From NCBI RefSeq assembly GCF_005239225.2, contig NC_133293.1, positions 19,746,333 through 19,810,332 of the forward strand: DNA of 64,000 nt, given 5' to 3'. Of this stretch, positions 37,303 to 49,788 are shown one piece after another. The first letter of the stretch is position 1, and each line of letters starts with the position of its first letter. Under the pieces are notes generated by a model. The model had not been told where the DNA came from. It saw nothing but the letters and a program-made list of their open reading frames with translations, and made no database searches. Both the position numbers and the translations under genes were made by a program. Source of the stretch: Populus alba. Taxonomy: Eukaryota > Streptophyta > Magnoliopsida > Malpighiales > Salicaceae.

Positions 37303-38720
37303 ATGGATATGATTGAGCAATCTGCAGCAATATCTCCAATCAGTGTTCCTTCTCAATTCCCCTACTCTCCATCTTCTTCTTCACCACCTTCTTCTCATCA
37401 TTCTTCTCCGACTACGTTTCGTTCTCCTACAAAGTCTTCTCCAAATCTTACTCTACCTTCAGCTGCCACTCCCCCTCCTCCTCCGGCTGTTGTTAGCCCT
37501 TGTGCTGCCTGCAAAATCCTTCGCCGGCGTTGCGTTGACAAGTGTGTTTTAGCTCCTTATTTTCCTCCTTCCGAGCCATACAAGTTCACCATTGCTCATA
37601 GGGTCTTTGGAGCCAGCAACATCATCAAGTTTTTGCAGGTACCATAAGACGTTCTTTGTTTCCATCGGTTTCCTTATTGGACAAGTAGCCTTCCTCCATG
37701 CTATTTGAATTTAAGAGATTTGAACATTAATAGAAATTTGTTTAATGTCTTTTCATCCCTTTTTTTCGTCCAATGTATAATCACAATGCAGTTCTTCAGG
37801 TTTGACTTCAAACAGTTTTTCCAAAAATTGATTTTTCTTCAACTGCTATGATATTTTTTTAAGAAAAAGCTCGATAGTGGACATTTGAGGGCCTTTAGAT
37901 TTTTAAATTGTTTTAACCTTTTTTTTTTTAATTTTTTTTTTTTTATCTCCAACCATTTTTTGCTTTCTCTAATTAAACAAAAGCAAAGCAGCTAGCTGCA
38001 GTGCTGCTGCACCTGCTTTATGGAAAAAAATGATAATGAGAGGATGAATTGGGGAATCACTATTTCCAGACAGAACCAAAAGAAAAGGAGAGGAGGGTAT
38101 GGACAATTAGTTACCAGCATATTGCACAAAGAAGTCAAAACCAGAAAAAGGTGTCCATATTAGAGGTCAATTGATGTGCTAGCTACTTCTTATTCCACAC
38201 CACAACTTGCACATGGGTGCAATACGCATCCCCAACCCCCAGAGGGCAAGTTCGGGATTCCATTTCTAGGTCAACATATTGTCATCTTGTCATGTTAGGA
38301 ATCACATCAGAGCTTTGCTTAAAACATTGCACGGACCGCTTTCAAGATTCAATTTTGAAAACTGATCAGTACTGTCACCAATGCGAAAAACTGCAGGAAC
38401 TGCCGGAGTCCCAGAGAGCAGATGCGGTGAGCAGCATGGTTTATGAAGCAAATGCGAGGATCAGAGACCCCGTGTACGGATGCGCCGGTGCAATTTCTCA
38501 GCTTCAAAAACAAGTCAGCGACCTCCAGGCACAGCTAGCCAAGGCACAAGCTGAGGTGGTGAGCATGCAATGCCAGCAAGCCAATTTAGTTGCTTTACTG
38601 TGCATGGAAATGACACAGTCTCAACAAGAACCCATATTGCAACAACACCAATACGTTGACACAAGCTGCTTTCTTGACGAGAACAACTTGGGCACCTCAT
38701 GGGAGCCTCTCTGGACATGA
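37303..38720 (+). CDS. Class I LOB-domain transcription factor (LBD1/LBD11 type)
   Basis: Two exons, 37303-37638 and 38397-38720, join in phase at the conserved KFLQ|ELPESQRADAV position to give 219 residues. Residues 67-81 form the zinc-finger-like block C-x2-C-x6-C-x3-C (CAACKILRRRCVDKC). The GAS block follows (FTIAHRVFGASNIIKFLQ to RDPVYGCAGAI), then a leucine-zipper-like L-x6-L-x3-L-x6-V coiled coil (LQKQVSDLQAQLAKAQAEV); its last heptad residue is Val instead of Leu. Residues 1-66 are Ser/Pro-rich and carry the VSPCAACK junction seen in the LBD1/LBD11 clade. Poplar LBD1 promotes secondary (woody) growth; orthology here is inferred. The protein acts in the nucleus as a DNA-binding dimer. 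The gene stands alone in a gene-poor region. Confidence 0.94.
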
Positions 38721-40084
38721 TGATCCACTACGCCAATTACTTATGCCCTCAAGATGGGGCAGGCATGGGACATCGAAAAACATACTCATTAAGAAAAAAT
38801 TAAATAAAGTAGCCATATTAGGTTTGGTAGATATGTGTCATGATGAATTTCTGTTTAGCCATGTTGACGAAACGGACTGATATTGATGGGTCTTTCTTAT
38901 ACCTGTAATGCTAGGAGAAAAGGGAGGGAAACCATTGAAAAGAAAAGAGAGAGAGAGAAGGAGATCGATTGGTGCTAATTGTTGAATCAGTTTAAAGAAG
39001 TTTATATATCGGTGACCTAATTTTCTAATACATATTGTTTGTTCATGAGTTCCTTGTCAACCTTGCACTTGACCTTAATTTTTCTTGCTTCCATCTTTTA
39101 TTTTGATTTTGCTACTGTTGGAGTACTGAAAACACTAGCTGTTGGTGGATGTACTGATCCAATATCATTCAAAAGTATTTCAAATCCGTGTTTTTCCCTT
39201 TAATTGTCCCATAAAGTGGGAGGATGATCGATCATGCCACCTCCCTTGGAAGTGTAGCATCTGGGAGCTAGAGGAAGATAAATTCCCAAGTAAATATGTT
39301 CATGCATTATCAGTATAATGGGCCTTATTTTACTAGTAAATACTAAAATCAAACTAGTTAATATATGAAGAATTAATAGATCGAACTGATTTATAGCATT
39401 TAGTTTTCATATTTAAGAAATTATGATAATTTAATTAATGGTGAATATTTCAATGACTTCAACTTTCTTAATTCACCAACGGGCTGTAAACTACAATTAA
39501 CTCTCACACAGATTTCATGATAGAGAAATTCCTTGCAATTGTCAAATAAACATAATATTGTGCTTTGGAAAAAAAATCCAGGTAAGAAAATTATTATACA
39601 TTTTAAACAGGAAATTAAAAACTAATACAGTGAATTTCAAAATCCAAACCCTATTTATGAACAAAAGGCATGCATATAGCCAGGTGGCTGGCTGGCTAAC
39701 TACATGAAACTCATTTTTGATCTCGTTTGTTTGTTGAAAAGTATTTTTTAAATAACAGATAAAAAATAAATAACAATCAAAATAATAAAGATCAAATTTA
39801 ATAGATAAAAAATTTCAATTAAAAAAATAATAAGAGAAAATGTAAATAACAATCATAAAAATAAATATTAAAATTGATATAAAAATTAAATTCTATTGAA
39901 TGAAATTAAAAAAAAAAAATTCAAAACACAATATATATCAATCAAAAGTTTAAAGATTAAATTTAATATAATCAGTAAATAATATAATATTTTTAATTTT
40001 TTATAATATTTAAAAAGTATTTTCTATTTAAAAAACTTTTTTATAACCAAGTACTTTTTTTTAAAAAAAAAAAACTCAACTTTC

Positions 40085-40750
40085 ATGAAAGATCTAATCT
40101 ACCAGAGGAGAGGACATGGAACACGTACAAAGCTCTATAACTTTTTCGCTTTAATCATGTCACGTGCACCCCACATGCGTGTTGTGATTTATAAGCAAAA
40201 GAACATATCGTCGGCATCTCCAGACAGTGCATTCTTTATCTTTTTCTCTGACATATTTTGTGTTCTACGCCAGCGGCAGAATCTCTCTTTTTTTTCTCTC
40301 CTCTTTTTTGACAGATTGATAATAATGCAGCTGCTTGGGGTACTTCCCCAGTTCAAATCACCTCCGAAAGAAAATAAAGAGGTTCGAAATGCAAAATTGC
40401 GAACCACTCCAAATCATGCATCCATTTTCACTATAATGACAAACTTTCTGTTCATATGCAGCTTACTTTTCTTACCCGGGGAAAACAATAATGAATATTA
40501 TTCGATATGTGTGTGTGTAGTCCAAGTCACGTATGGACCTTTCGGGCAATACATGTACGGTCTTGAAGGGGCAAGAACAGTTGATTCGAGATTTGCATTA
40601 ATGGTTTCATGCAGTACCGAAGATGGCTTAAGAGCTCCTCTCCTCGAGGAAAAGAAAAGAAAGCCCTGGGATGCATTCATCTTAGATCGAGCAAATGTAA
40701 AAGTGTCCAAATGTATATGCCTCTTGATCCGAGGATTAATATATAGTTAG
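40085..40750 (+). CDS. Orphan ORF, 221 codons, coding status doubtful
   Basis: An uninterrupted frame of 221 residues lies in an otherwise AT-rich, stop-dense region. I recognise no domain. Residues ~50-75 and ~110-130 are hydrophobic (FFIFFSDIFCVL; FLFICSLLFLPG) and the C-terminal third is more hydrophilic with a basic/acidic run (LEEKKRKPWDAF). No clear TATA box or coding-type codon pattern supports it, and many residues are Phe, Ser and Leu as expected from T-rich DNA. It may be an unannotated lineage-specific gene, part of a longer transcript or chance. Confidence 0.2.
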   Translation: MKDLIYQRRGHGTRTKLYNFFALIMSRAPHMRVVIYKQKNISSASPDSAFFIFFSDIFCVLRQRQNLSFFSLLFFDRLIIMQLLGVLPQFKSPPKENKEVRNAKLRTTPNHASIFTIMTNFLFICSLLFLPGENNNEYYSICVCVVQVTYGPFGQYMYGLEGARTVDSRFALMVSCSTEDGLRAPLLEEKKRKPWDAFILDRANVKVSKCICLLIRGLIYS

Positions 40751-43700
40751 ATGTTCATGGTCATGATCATGCTTATTTCTTTGTGTCCATGCCGTCAAGC
40801 CAAAAAAACAAAAAGAAGAAGCTTAAGATCACCGGTCAAGATTATTTTGCATTTTACCGACCGAACTAATTAATTGCATTACAACATTTAAAAGTTTTAC
40901 GAGTAGTTTTTTTTTTTTTTTTGGTGAAAAGATCACGTCGTCGCTGTATGAAAATTTCAATTTGAATTTTTTGGTATTTATGTTAGTAAAATTGCTTGTA
41001 AAATCTTTCACGTCAACTTGTTATTTTTTTTTAAAAAAAAATAATTCAATATATTTTATTTATAATTCTGTCAATATATATTAACAGATGTATTTTGTTA
41101 ATGTACACCCGATAAGTTTACCGATTGATTTACATCTGTCGGTAATTATCACAATAAATTATTGAATGAAAAATTTTATTAGTAATTTTGTTGATTTTAA
41201 TCGAATTTCTAGTTGTGTTTTTGAATGCATATCATAGTGCCATGTCGAATTCAAACTTGGAAGGTGTCTAGAATTGTTATACCAAGTCAACATGTTGAAT
41301 TCTACATTAGATAAGTCATTGATCAGCTGATTTTAGACGCAAGAAACGTTCTTGATCTTTAGCAACTCATCAATCAGCGTTTTTTTCTTTTCTTGTTTAT
41401 AAATTAAAAATGGAACATAACTTATTAGTTATGACAATGATTTTGGACCAATTAACAGCAAACTTGTTTACCAGGACAAAAATCAAACTTCTATATATAT
41501 ATTGTTGTCTACATGGATTAATGTTGGAATAAGTTACTAGTAATTAATGAAATTGCGTTCATGATCCAAGATGAGAATGCATTTAATTATAATCTTCGAC
41601 GAAAATGTTGTCTTTGTTTTTTCTTCCCGAGTCAAACTTCGTGCCTGTATAATATTCAGCTGAACCGACCACCAGGAATATTGCCCAGGCGCCCAGCTAG
41701 CAAGCCGCAAGAAATTCTCATGTTTACACATTTGATTAATGAATTAGTATTCAGGACGACGGTGATACCTTAACCTCCTCAGCCAACCAGATTTGATCTC
41801 TCGGGTCATAAAACCACTCTAGAAATCAAAACAATTCATCTCTTATTGGAGACGGAGCATCAAACAAGTACCGTGTGAACGATGAAGGGAAGTAAATCCT
41901 TTCAAGCTAGCGTCAAGCCATAAGTTGATGCTATGGACAAAACCACATTACCACTTGTTCTCTCAGGTCATCAAAATTGGCTGCATGCGCTCTAACCTGC
42001 AATGGCGTCAGGTTTTTGCTTTACTTGAACCGATACACATTAGACTAGACTTGAAATGTAGGCTATGGGTCAAGATTTATTGTTGTTTGGTCTTGAGGAT
42101 TTTGTTTTCTTGTAGGCCAGATCCTCTGTACACGAAAATTCCAGCTATTTTTCTTATTGCCATCCTAATTCAATCCATAATTATCGCATAGTAAATTACT
42201 ATCGTCTAATGTTCGAGAAGAGCACATAAACTTGGAAAAATCAGGAATTAGGAACACATATATGACCGAAGCAGGAGAATTCGACGTCAGATATGATGAC
42301 CTTTCCAAATTCTCTACAATATTTTGCATTTTTTTCTTTCAATATCATTATCAGTCTAGTTTATCCTCGATTTTCCCGGGAACCTTGGGGCTGGTATAAT
42401 GATGTATCTGGTGACTACTGGAGCCACGCAAATTAGTCACGATCATCGCTAGAAAAGAACCGACTCTGTAAGAAAATAGGAGGAGTCATAAAGAGCAGCT
42501 AAATCAAACTTTTAAACTAACGAGTAGCTAACCAACACCGATGAACTAACAAATTAATGTGCTTTGTCAAGAACTATTTATAAAATCTTGTCCACTGTGT
42601 GCATGTATTTGTCTTCTGCTACATGGACACTCTCTCCTATTGACTCCCGTCTCACAGATTCTCCACATGGAAGACACAGTTGAGAGCAAGTGTGAACCCC
42701 TTGAATTATAAAGAAGAAGTTTATTTGCAGGCATTATTGATATCAGAAAGATCTTCGGTCTAGATCTTCACCCGTACGCAGCTTCATAAATATTCTGTAA
42801 ATAATGAACAGGACTAAATTTGGCGGGAGATTATTAAGACTGTTCTGCAAGTAGCTTTTTTTTTTAAAAAAAATCAATTTTCCATTAATATATATATTCT
42901 AAACCAACCAGCAGCATCGACGATGAAGCTAAAAGAGTTTGGCTTGGTATGCTTTTCTTTTTCTCACTGAATAATTAACAAGAGCTTTGTGAAGGGTTTT
43001 TTTTTTTTTTTTTTCTTACGTAAAACAAAGAAATTCAAACTTTGAAACCTTTTAGAAAAAGAAAGGCATGCATGAGTGGTATTTGAAATAGAAAGGCATT
43101 AATTGGTGGTTAGAGTTAATTTTCAAATAGTAGAAATTAACAAACAATCACATCTAATCACAATAAATTTTGATTGAAATTAATTAAATGGTTTCAACGA
43201 TGGCAACTAAATTAATTAATGACTGTTCTTGGGAAAGTCTCCTCCAAAACCCCTCTAAAGTATGAATAGAATTAATCGGCTTGACATGTACTATACATAT
43301 AGCCTCAGTGTAAGCTTCCCATTTTAATTAAGTATATAATAGCTAGGTGCATTGGTCACAGATTTAATAAATGCTTGGAACAAAGTTCTTGAAAGAGTGA
43401 TGTCATATAATAATTAAATTAATTAAGGAAGGTTTGAACAATAAAACGATTGATGCCCTCACACTATCGCCCTTACCTTTCTGAGCAACAGCACTTATTC
43501 GGTGCTTGATTCGTATTAAATTCTTACTACACAGTTGATTCTTCGTATTTCTTGAAAGTCCGATAATTTCTTCATCATCTTAGTATCACATTATATATTT
43601 TTTTGATTAATTTTATCATTTGCTTACATGAATTTATAATTAAATATGAGATAATGTAGTTTAATGCTCAAAATTATATCAATTCACGGTAAATTAAAAA

Positions 43701-43872
43701 AAAAAATGAACTGGGATGGACCGGCAAATCCCAATGTTGTTTGTTTGATCACCATTCTAAAGTCCATTCATGTTTTCTTCTACGATACTTGACTGTTGGT
43801 AATGGACTCTTTTAATCAGATTTTTTATGAAATAAATAATTAATTGTGTGTTTAGTTTATTGATCAAAACCA

Positions 43873-43873
<1 letters not shown>

Positions 43874-43915
<42 letters not shown>
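43874..43915. repeat. (AT)n microsatellite
   Basis: Perfect AT run of about 21 units. Confidence 0.95.
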
Positions 43916-43917
<2 letters not shown>

Positions 43918-44124
43918 CAAAAACATTAATTAAAAAATAAAATACACTCATTATATTAAATACTACAAAAATCATAGAAAAATAAATATATTTAAATCTT
44001 AATCAAAATTCACTAAAAAAGTAAAATAGACTCGTGATAATATATATGTCTGTTTAGCTAGTATATATTGACCAATAAATCAGCAATTCCATGCTCAAAA
44101 CACTCAACTTGAAGACATGCGGAT

Positions 44125-44290
44125 GTTTGAAAATGTAATAAAAATTATTTTTAAAGTGTTTTTACTCAAAAATATATTAAAATAATATTTTTTTTTATTT
44201 TTTAAAAATTATTTTTTATCAACATATCAAAATAATTCAAAAATCATAAAAAAATCAATTTTATCAAATCTCTATTTGAAATGCAATACT
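44125..44290 (+). repeat. Dispersed AT-rich repeat family 1, copy
   Basis: Landmarks TTTTTAAAGTGTTTTTACTC, AAATATATTAAAATAATA, TTTTTAAAAATTATTTTTTATC, AACATATCAAAATAATTCAA match, in the same order, the copy at 35920-36125. Confidence 0.6.
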
Positions 44291-45570
44291 AATACCAAAT
44301 GGGGGTAGACTAAAATTATTTCAATATCTCACTTATAAGGTACCTTCTTCTTTATAAAATCTACTATAATTAATTATTATTTAGTTAATTTATATTAAGC
44401 AAAAAAAATTGTTATTCTACATGATTTAAAACACTCAATATTGTATCCTTATATTTGTATTTATGTTTATTACTTAGTCCCTTTATTAAGTTTCCTTTAA
44501 CAGAGTGCCAAGTTGTCCCTGATTCATTTATTTTTCTTTCCAAAATACCTTCTTCGCTGTATATTAGTAATTGGGAAAAAAAACTTAGGGGCAGTTTGAA
44601 CATTTTCTAAAAACCATATGAATTTTTAAATAATTAATCCTCATAGACAGACAAGGGATTAAATTATGATTTTAAAAACTAGTGGGGCTAAACTATTATA
44701 TTGCTAGAAACACTGTCACTAATTAAATAATTATTCACTCTAAAATCTATATATATCTAACTTGTGCAATCCTTCCTCATTGAGGTTCGTTATTGTTTCT
44801 ACCACTCGAATTTGAAAAAAAGATGAGCTAATGTACCATAAAATTGGGTGCGAACTTGAGTTCTTTCATTAAAAACGTTGGCACTGCATGCTCTTCATTA
44901 ATTTAAATTAATGTTTATTTGGCGTTCTTTCCTGACAAGGAGCTGGAGATCATTACAGGCGTACGTAACCTGGTCTAGACCCTAGGATTAACCACTCCCA
45001 AGCAAAATCAACGACGCTGCCAAAAAGAATGCCACATTAAGATTTTCTTGCTCAACTGCTAGTCATGAGCCATTGCAATCACGTTTTTTCTCTTTAATTA
45101 CGAACGTTTAATTTGCTCAACACGTGTAGCATGAAACCTCATATCCCGTTGAAATTGAGATTGAAACTATTTTTTTATTTTAAATTATTCTTTGGTGTTT
45201 TTTATTTTTTTAATTTACTACTGTTAAAAATAATTTTTAAAAATATTATTTTGATTTATTTATTTAAAAAAATCATTTTAAATGGAGGTAATTACAAGGA
45301 AAATTCGTTATATATTTTTCAATTACAAACGACAGTACTCCTGAAACTGAAGGAGGAGAAACAGTGAGGTTTTGGTTGGTGAATCAACGTGTTGATATCT
45401 AATCAAGTCGAAGTTCACCTTATTAATTTTGGTTCATAAGTATACATTTCGATGCAAAGTGAGCTTGGCCGTCAAATAATTAGTTAAATAGTTGACAGAC
45501 TCTCTCCCTAATTTAATCCTTGGGAGTAGCTGTTTATTTGTAAATTATGTTTAGGGAGTGTGTGTACATG

Positions 45571-45571
<1 letters not shown>

Positions 45572-45611
<40 letters not shown>
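45572..45611. repeat. (AT)n microsatellite
   Basis: Perfect AT run of about 20 units. Confidence 0.95.
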
Positions 45612-45614
<3 letters not shown>

Positions 45615-46091
45615 ATTAGCTGCTAGGTCGTCCATTAAATTTCATGAATCGTGTGTTGATAGTAACGTACTGATCGGGTAACAGTGGTAATCCCAAGAAT
45701 TTTAGCCCAAAAACACTGCATATTAATTAGAAAGGAGTTCTCTCTTCCTCTGTTTCATATTTCTTTTTAAGCAGAGATCAAAACTGTGTTAAATTGCATA
45801 ATGACGAATCATCAAACCTTAAGCTCTTTTTACCATCCTTTCATATTTGTGTAGCTGTAGACTTTGGATCATCAATTAATAATCTTTTTGCAGGGTATTA
45901 TTCCATATCATGATTTTTTTTTCTTCACCATACAGAACATTGTTACGTAGCCATAGTTGTCTGAACAAGCTCTTTAATGTTTTAATGTTTCATCTTTTTT
46001 CTAGAACAACAATCACAGCTACACATTAATATTTTGTACGATAGCGATACCTTGACTTTCATCGACTCGTTTTCAGGTGCGTACACACTGG

Positions 46092-46115
46092 TGAGAGAGA
46101 GAGAGAGAGAGAGAG
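46092..46115. repeat. (GA)n microsatellite
   Basis: About 12 GA units. It creates the LSLSLSL stretch in a spurious minus-strand ORF across it. Confidence 0.95.
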
Positions 46116-47446
46116 TATGAACAAGAGAAGGATAATAGTCTGAAATCTTCAGGCATGTCTTGCTCTTACGCGTTAACCCATAAATATGTCGCGGCAGCCA
46201 TGAGAACATGGTTTTCTTTGTTAGAAAACGCCTCCGATTGCAACCTATAATGGGACAAAAGAACATTAAGACCAGTTTCTCCCAAGTCTGCCGTTTTGAC
46301 AAATGTTTTGGCTAGAAGGTCGAGTTTTCACTTTACATATCAGCTTGCACGGATAACAACGATATGGAGCATAAAAATATTAACCTTTTAGATTAAGCTT
46401 TTTAACATGGAAAGTTGCTTCTTCGGACTTGTAATTAATTAAAACCTGACATTGCAAACTCAAAGACCCTAAATTGCGTGCACTGCGTCACTGGAAAAGG
46501 ATGGTTAGCATCCCTAGCTATCTAGCTATTGAAACTTGAGAAAGTCATATGCTTTACTAGATTTAGAGTTAGCATGCATCGATCTAGCTAGGCCACCTCT
46601 GCTTTCACTTGCATTCTAATCAACCTATGATTTTACATGTAACTATGTATCTAACTGATTTAAGGCTAACAAAGAAACCATAAATTGCGTGATTGACTCA
46701 CGAATTCTTTTTTCTACTAATCCTAGCTACTTTATCTTATCAATGCCAAACTTCAACAATCCAATAGCTTCGACTATAGTTTTATATTAATATATAACAC
46801 ATTTTATCATGTTAAAGTACTTTGAGTTCTAACTTAGCACGGATCCATCATTATTTTATATTTAACTTTTATCCATTATTATTTTTTACTTTTTTTTATT
46901 ATTAATTTAAACTTAATGATTTTTTAATCATTAAACTCTGATATAATATCAAAGAATTATATTAATTTTAATGAGTATTTAAAAATACAACAAGTTGAAT
47001 AAATATATATATTTGATAATGGATTAGGTAAAATTAAACTCTTATGATAAAAAGAAATTTCTAATTAATTATTTTAGCTATTACAAGCTCAACCCGTCCA
47101 GATTCTGTATTATTCGAGGCGTACTTTTAACCCTTAACTCTAGTTTTATTAATATTCTACAATTATGGACTGATTAAGAGTTTATATATCCTTGTTCAGA
47201 ACGAAAAGGAGAGGGAAGCAGAGAAGGAGCTTTACAAATGGAGTGATGTGAACACCCTGAATCGAATACAGATAGAGTAATTTTTTTTGTAGCTATAGAT
47301 AATAGAAGGAGCTTCACTACTTGAAGCGGGATATGGACATAATTAAACTTTTGATGGAAGACAATGCAAGTGTCGAAGTAAGATTAAATTTCCAACACTT
47401 GCTTCATTATAATCTGTCAAGCAACTGGTAATATTCCTTAATTAAT

Positions 47447-47448
<2 letters not shown>

Positions 47449-47492
<44 letters not shown>
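47449..47492. repeat. (AT)n microsatellite
   Basis: Perfect AT run of about 21 units. Confidence 0.95.
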
Positions 47493-47496
<4 letters not shown>

Positions 47497-47789
47497 CACG
47501 AAATTAAGATGACACCAAGAGGAGAACCCACAAGGCAGAAAACGAGAGACTCTCGGAGCAAAGCAGAACAACAATCCAATCAGGAGACTCTGCTTTCTCC
47601 TCTTCCACTGTCTTTTCAGTTGAATCCAGTTTTTACGTTTTCTAACTTGAGAAACCTCAATGATGTCCCTAGACTCTTATCCTATATATTCTCAATTTCA
47701 CGACAGAACAAAAACTCTTGTCAATAGAGTTCCTCGCATTCTATACTTTTTTTAATTGGGTGATGTCTCGCTATCCGTTTATATACATT

Positions 47790-48000
47790 ATTTTTTTTAT
47801 TTGAAATTTATATAAATTTATATTATTTTATAATTAATTTTTGTTAAATAAATAAAAATATTATATTCGAACTCGTGACCGCTTGATCATCAAGATTCTA
47901 ATACCATATTAAAAAATTAATTTAATCTAATAATTTAAATTATTAAATAAAATTATAAGATATAATTTAGATTATTTTTTAATATATTATTATATAGACT
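47790..48000 (-). repeat. Dispersed repeat family 2, copy B (reverse)
   Basis: Read on the minus strand it gives TAATTTAAATTATTAGATTA, ATGGTATTAGAATCTTGATG, CACGAGTTCGAATATAAT, TTTATTTATTTAACAAAAATTA and TTATAAATTTCAAATAAAA. This is the same order as copy A at 35340-35600, with a better preserved B-box-like GAGTTCGAAT. Confidence 0.6.
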
Positions 48001-48594
48001 AATTTGAGGTTTCTAATACGTAATCGAAATTTCCTTCTGAAACTCATTGGTCTTTGGAAAATCCAAAGAGGCCTTGACCATTGGAAGCTTTAGTGCTAAG
48101 TTACTTCTCCGGAATGGCTCCTTTTGTGGGCCCTACAAACGGTGATTGACTAGTTTAACATGTATACAATGAGGACAACCCCAGTGTCAAAACTTGGAAT
48201 TTACGTTTGAAGGTTTTAGATTCCAACACTAAAAAAATATGGAATGAGATTTAAATATTTAGATAACATTAAGCACAAATGGTCTGGTTGAAAAAATAAT
48301 TTTTTTTAACTTGATTAAAATTCCAGATTAACCATGATTTGGTCAAAACCCATTAATATTTTTTGAAAATTATTTTTTGATTAAAATGAATTTGTTATTA
48401 AAAAGAGAAGGTAAAGGAGAAAGAGAAGAAGAAGGTTTTGACGGGGGACACACCCATGCGGCTTCTATAGGGACAAGAGATTGCCCGAGGAAAAGTGACC
48501 CTACAAAATGTAAAGAGACAATTAAACAATTCACTAATTCTTCCAAGTCTTTGATGATGAATACTGACTGCAGTGCAGGCATATAGTCAAGTTT

Positions 48595-48906
48595 TTGCTT
48601 CACTTGAACTGGGACACCTTGAGGTAACCTGCCCCAAGACTGGAGGGATTGTTGAAGCAGTCAATCTGACGAGTTGCGGTAGGCATCGGCAAACTCAGAA
48701 ACATTCTGTTAGTCACATTTAATGCTATCCTTTCTAGACTAACGCGACATTTGCTTCACTTGAACTGGGACACCTTGAGGTAACCTGCCCCAAGACTGGA
48801 GGGATTATTGAAGCAGTCAATCTGACGAGTTGCGGTACGCATCGGCAAACTCAGAAACATTCTGTGAGTCACGTTTAATGCTATCCTTTCTAGACTAACG
48901 CGACAT
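48595..48906. repeat. Near-perfect tandem duplication, 156 bp x 2
   Basis: Copy 1 is 48595-48750 and copy 2 is 48751-48906, each running from TTGCTTCACTTGAACTGGG to CTAACGCGACAT. Only about four or five substitutions separate them (for example GGATTGTTG/GGATTATTG and GTAGGCATC/GTACGCATC). The unit is more GC-rich than its surroundings and 156 is a multiple of three, but no long frame runs through both copies. Confidence 0.95.
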
Positions 48907-49295
48907 TTGTGTATACCAGAAAGCTCAACTGCGAAGGTGGACTTCGTGCATGTTGTGTTTGACAACAGTGTGATGCTCCCAGCCCAGTCTCTGCTCTGCA
49001 TCACATCCATGGAAGATTAATGAAACGTAGAAATTTCAAGGTCAAAGCGAGATTATTGCGGCATATTAAACCTGTCTACATTTTGTGTGTGTGTGTACTG
49101 TGAAGCCAGTCCTGAGAGGGCATAAACAGTGAAGCCCCTCCAGTGGTGGAAAACAAACGATATCAATACTTTCCTGTAGTAAGACCATCAACTGATTTGA
49201 TGTCGTTAACAGCTTCAGAAAGGGCACCGAGATTTCATACCTCGTATCAAAGTGTTGTAGAATTCAATGGGAACGGCGCACTTTATGTTAGAGAA

Positions 49296-49500
49296 AGCAT
49301 TTTTTAACATGCTATCATATTCTTGATGATCAAATAATCAAGAGTTTGAATCTTACTATCATTATTTATTTGATAAAAATCATATTTAAGGTAATATAAA
49401 CATGTATAAGTTTCAAGCTCAAAAAACTTTCACTTGAAAAGATATATTTTAAAATCTTATCTAATAATTTAAGTTATTAAATTAAAATAATTTTTTAACA
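49296..49500 (+). repeat. Dispersed repeat family 2, copy C
   Basis: Landmarks AACATGCTATCATATTCTTG, AATCAAGAGTTTGAATCTTA, ATTTATTTGATAAAAATCAT, GTATAAGTTTCAAGCTCAAA and TAATAATTTAAGTTATTAAA match copies A and B in order. Confidence 0.6.
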
Positions 49501-49788
49501 CTTCATGTCTCACCTAAAACTTCCATGAAGAAATGCTATGATACGAGCAAAATATTCAAACAAGCTACATGTAACACACGTTAGCTCATAAATTCAATGA
49601 CTTGTTGATTGTAAGTAGCGGACAAACCTTGCTGTAAAACGCAATGGGACATGAGATACCTAAATTCCTAGGTCGCTTAAAGTCCAATCAATTGACTGCC
49701 TCTGCCTGCCATTAACAGAGCTTGTTTAATCCTCCGAGTCTCATCAAGAACTGCCTCTTCCATTTCAAGGTTTTTCTGTTTTAATATT

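Noticed and set aside
37313..37552. 79-codon Leu-rich ORF over the LOB-domain gene
   Set aside because: It is the +1 frame shadow of the Ser/Pro-rich exon 1.
45982..46302. 106-codon minus-strand ORF
   Set aside because: Its middle is translated from the (GA)n microsatellite (LSLSLSL), there is no domain, and no splice or promoter support.
47446..47727. 93-codon plus-strand ORF
   Set aside because: It starts inside the (AT)n tract (IYIYIY) and shows no recognisable motif.
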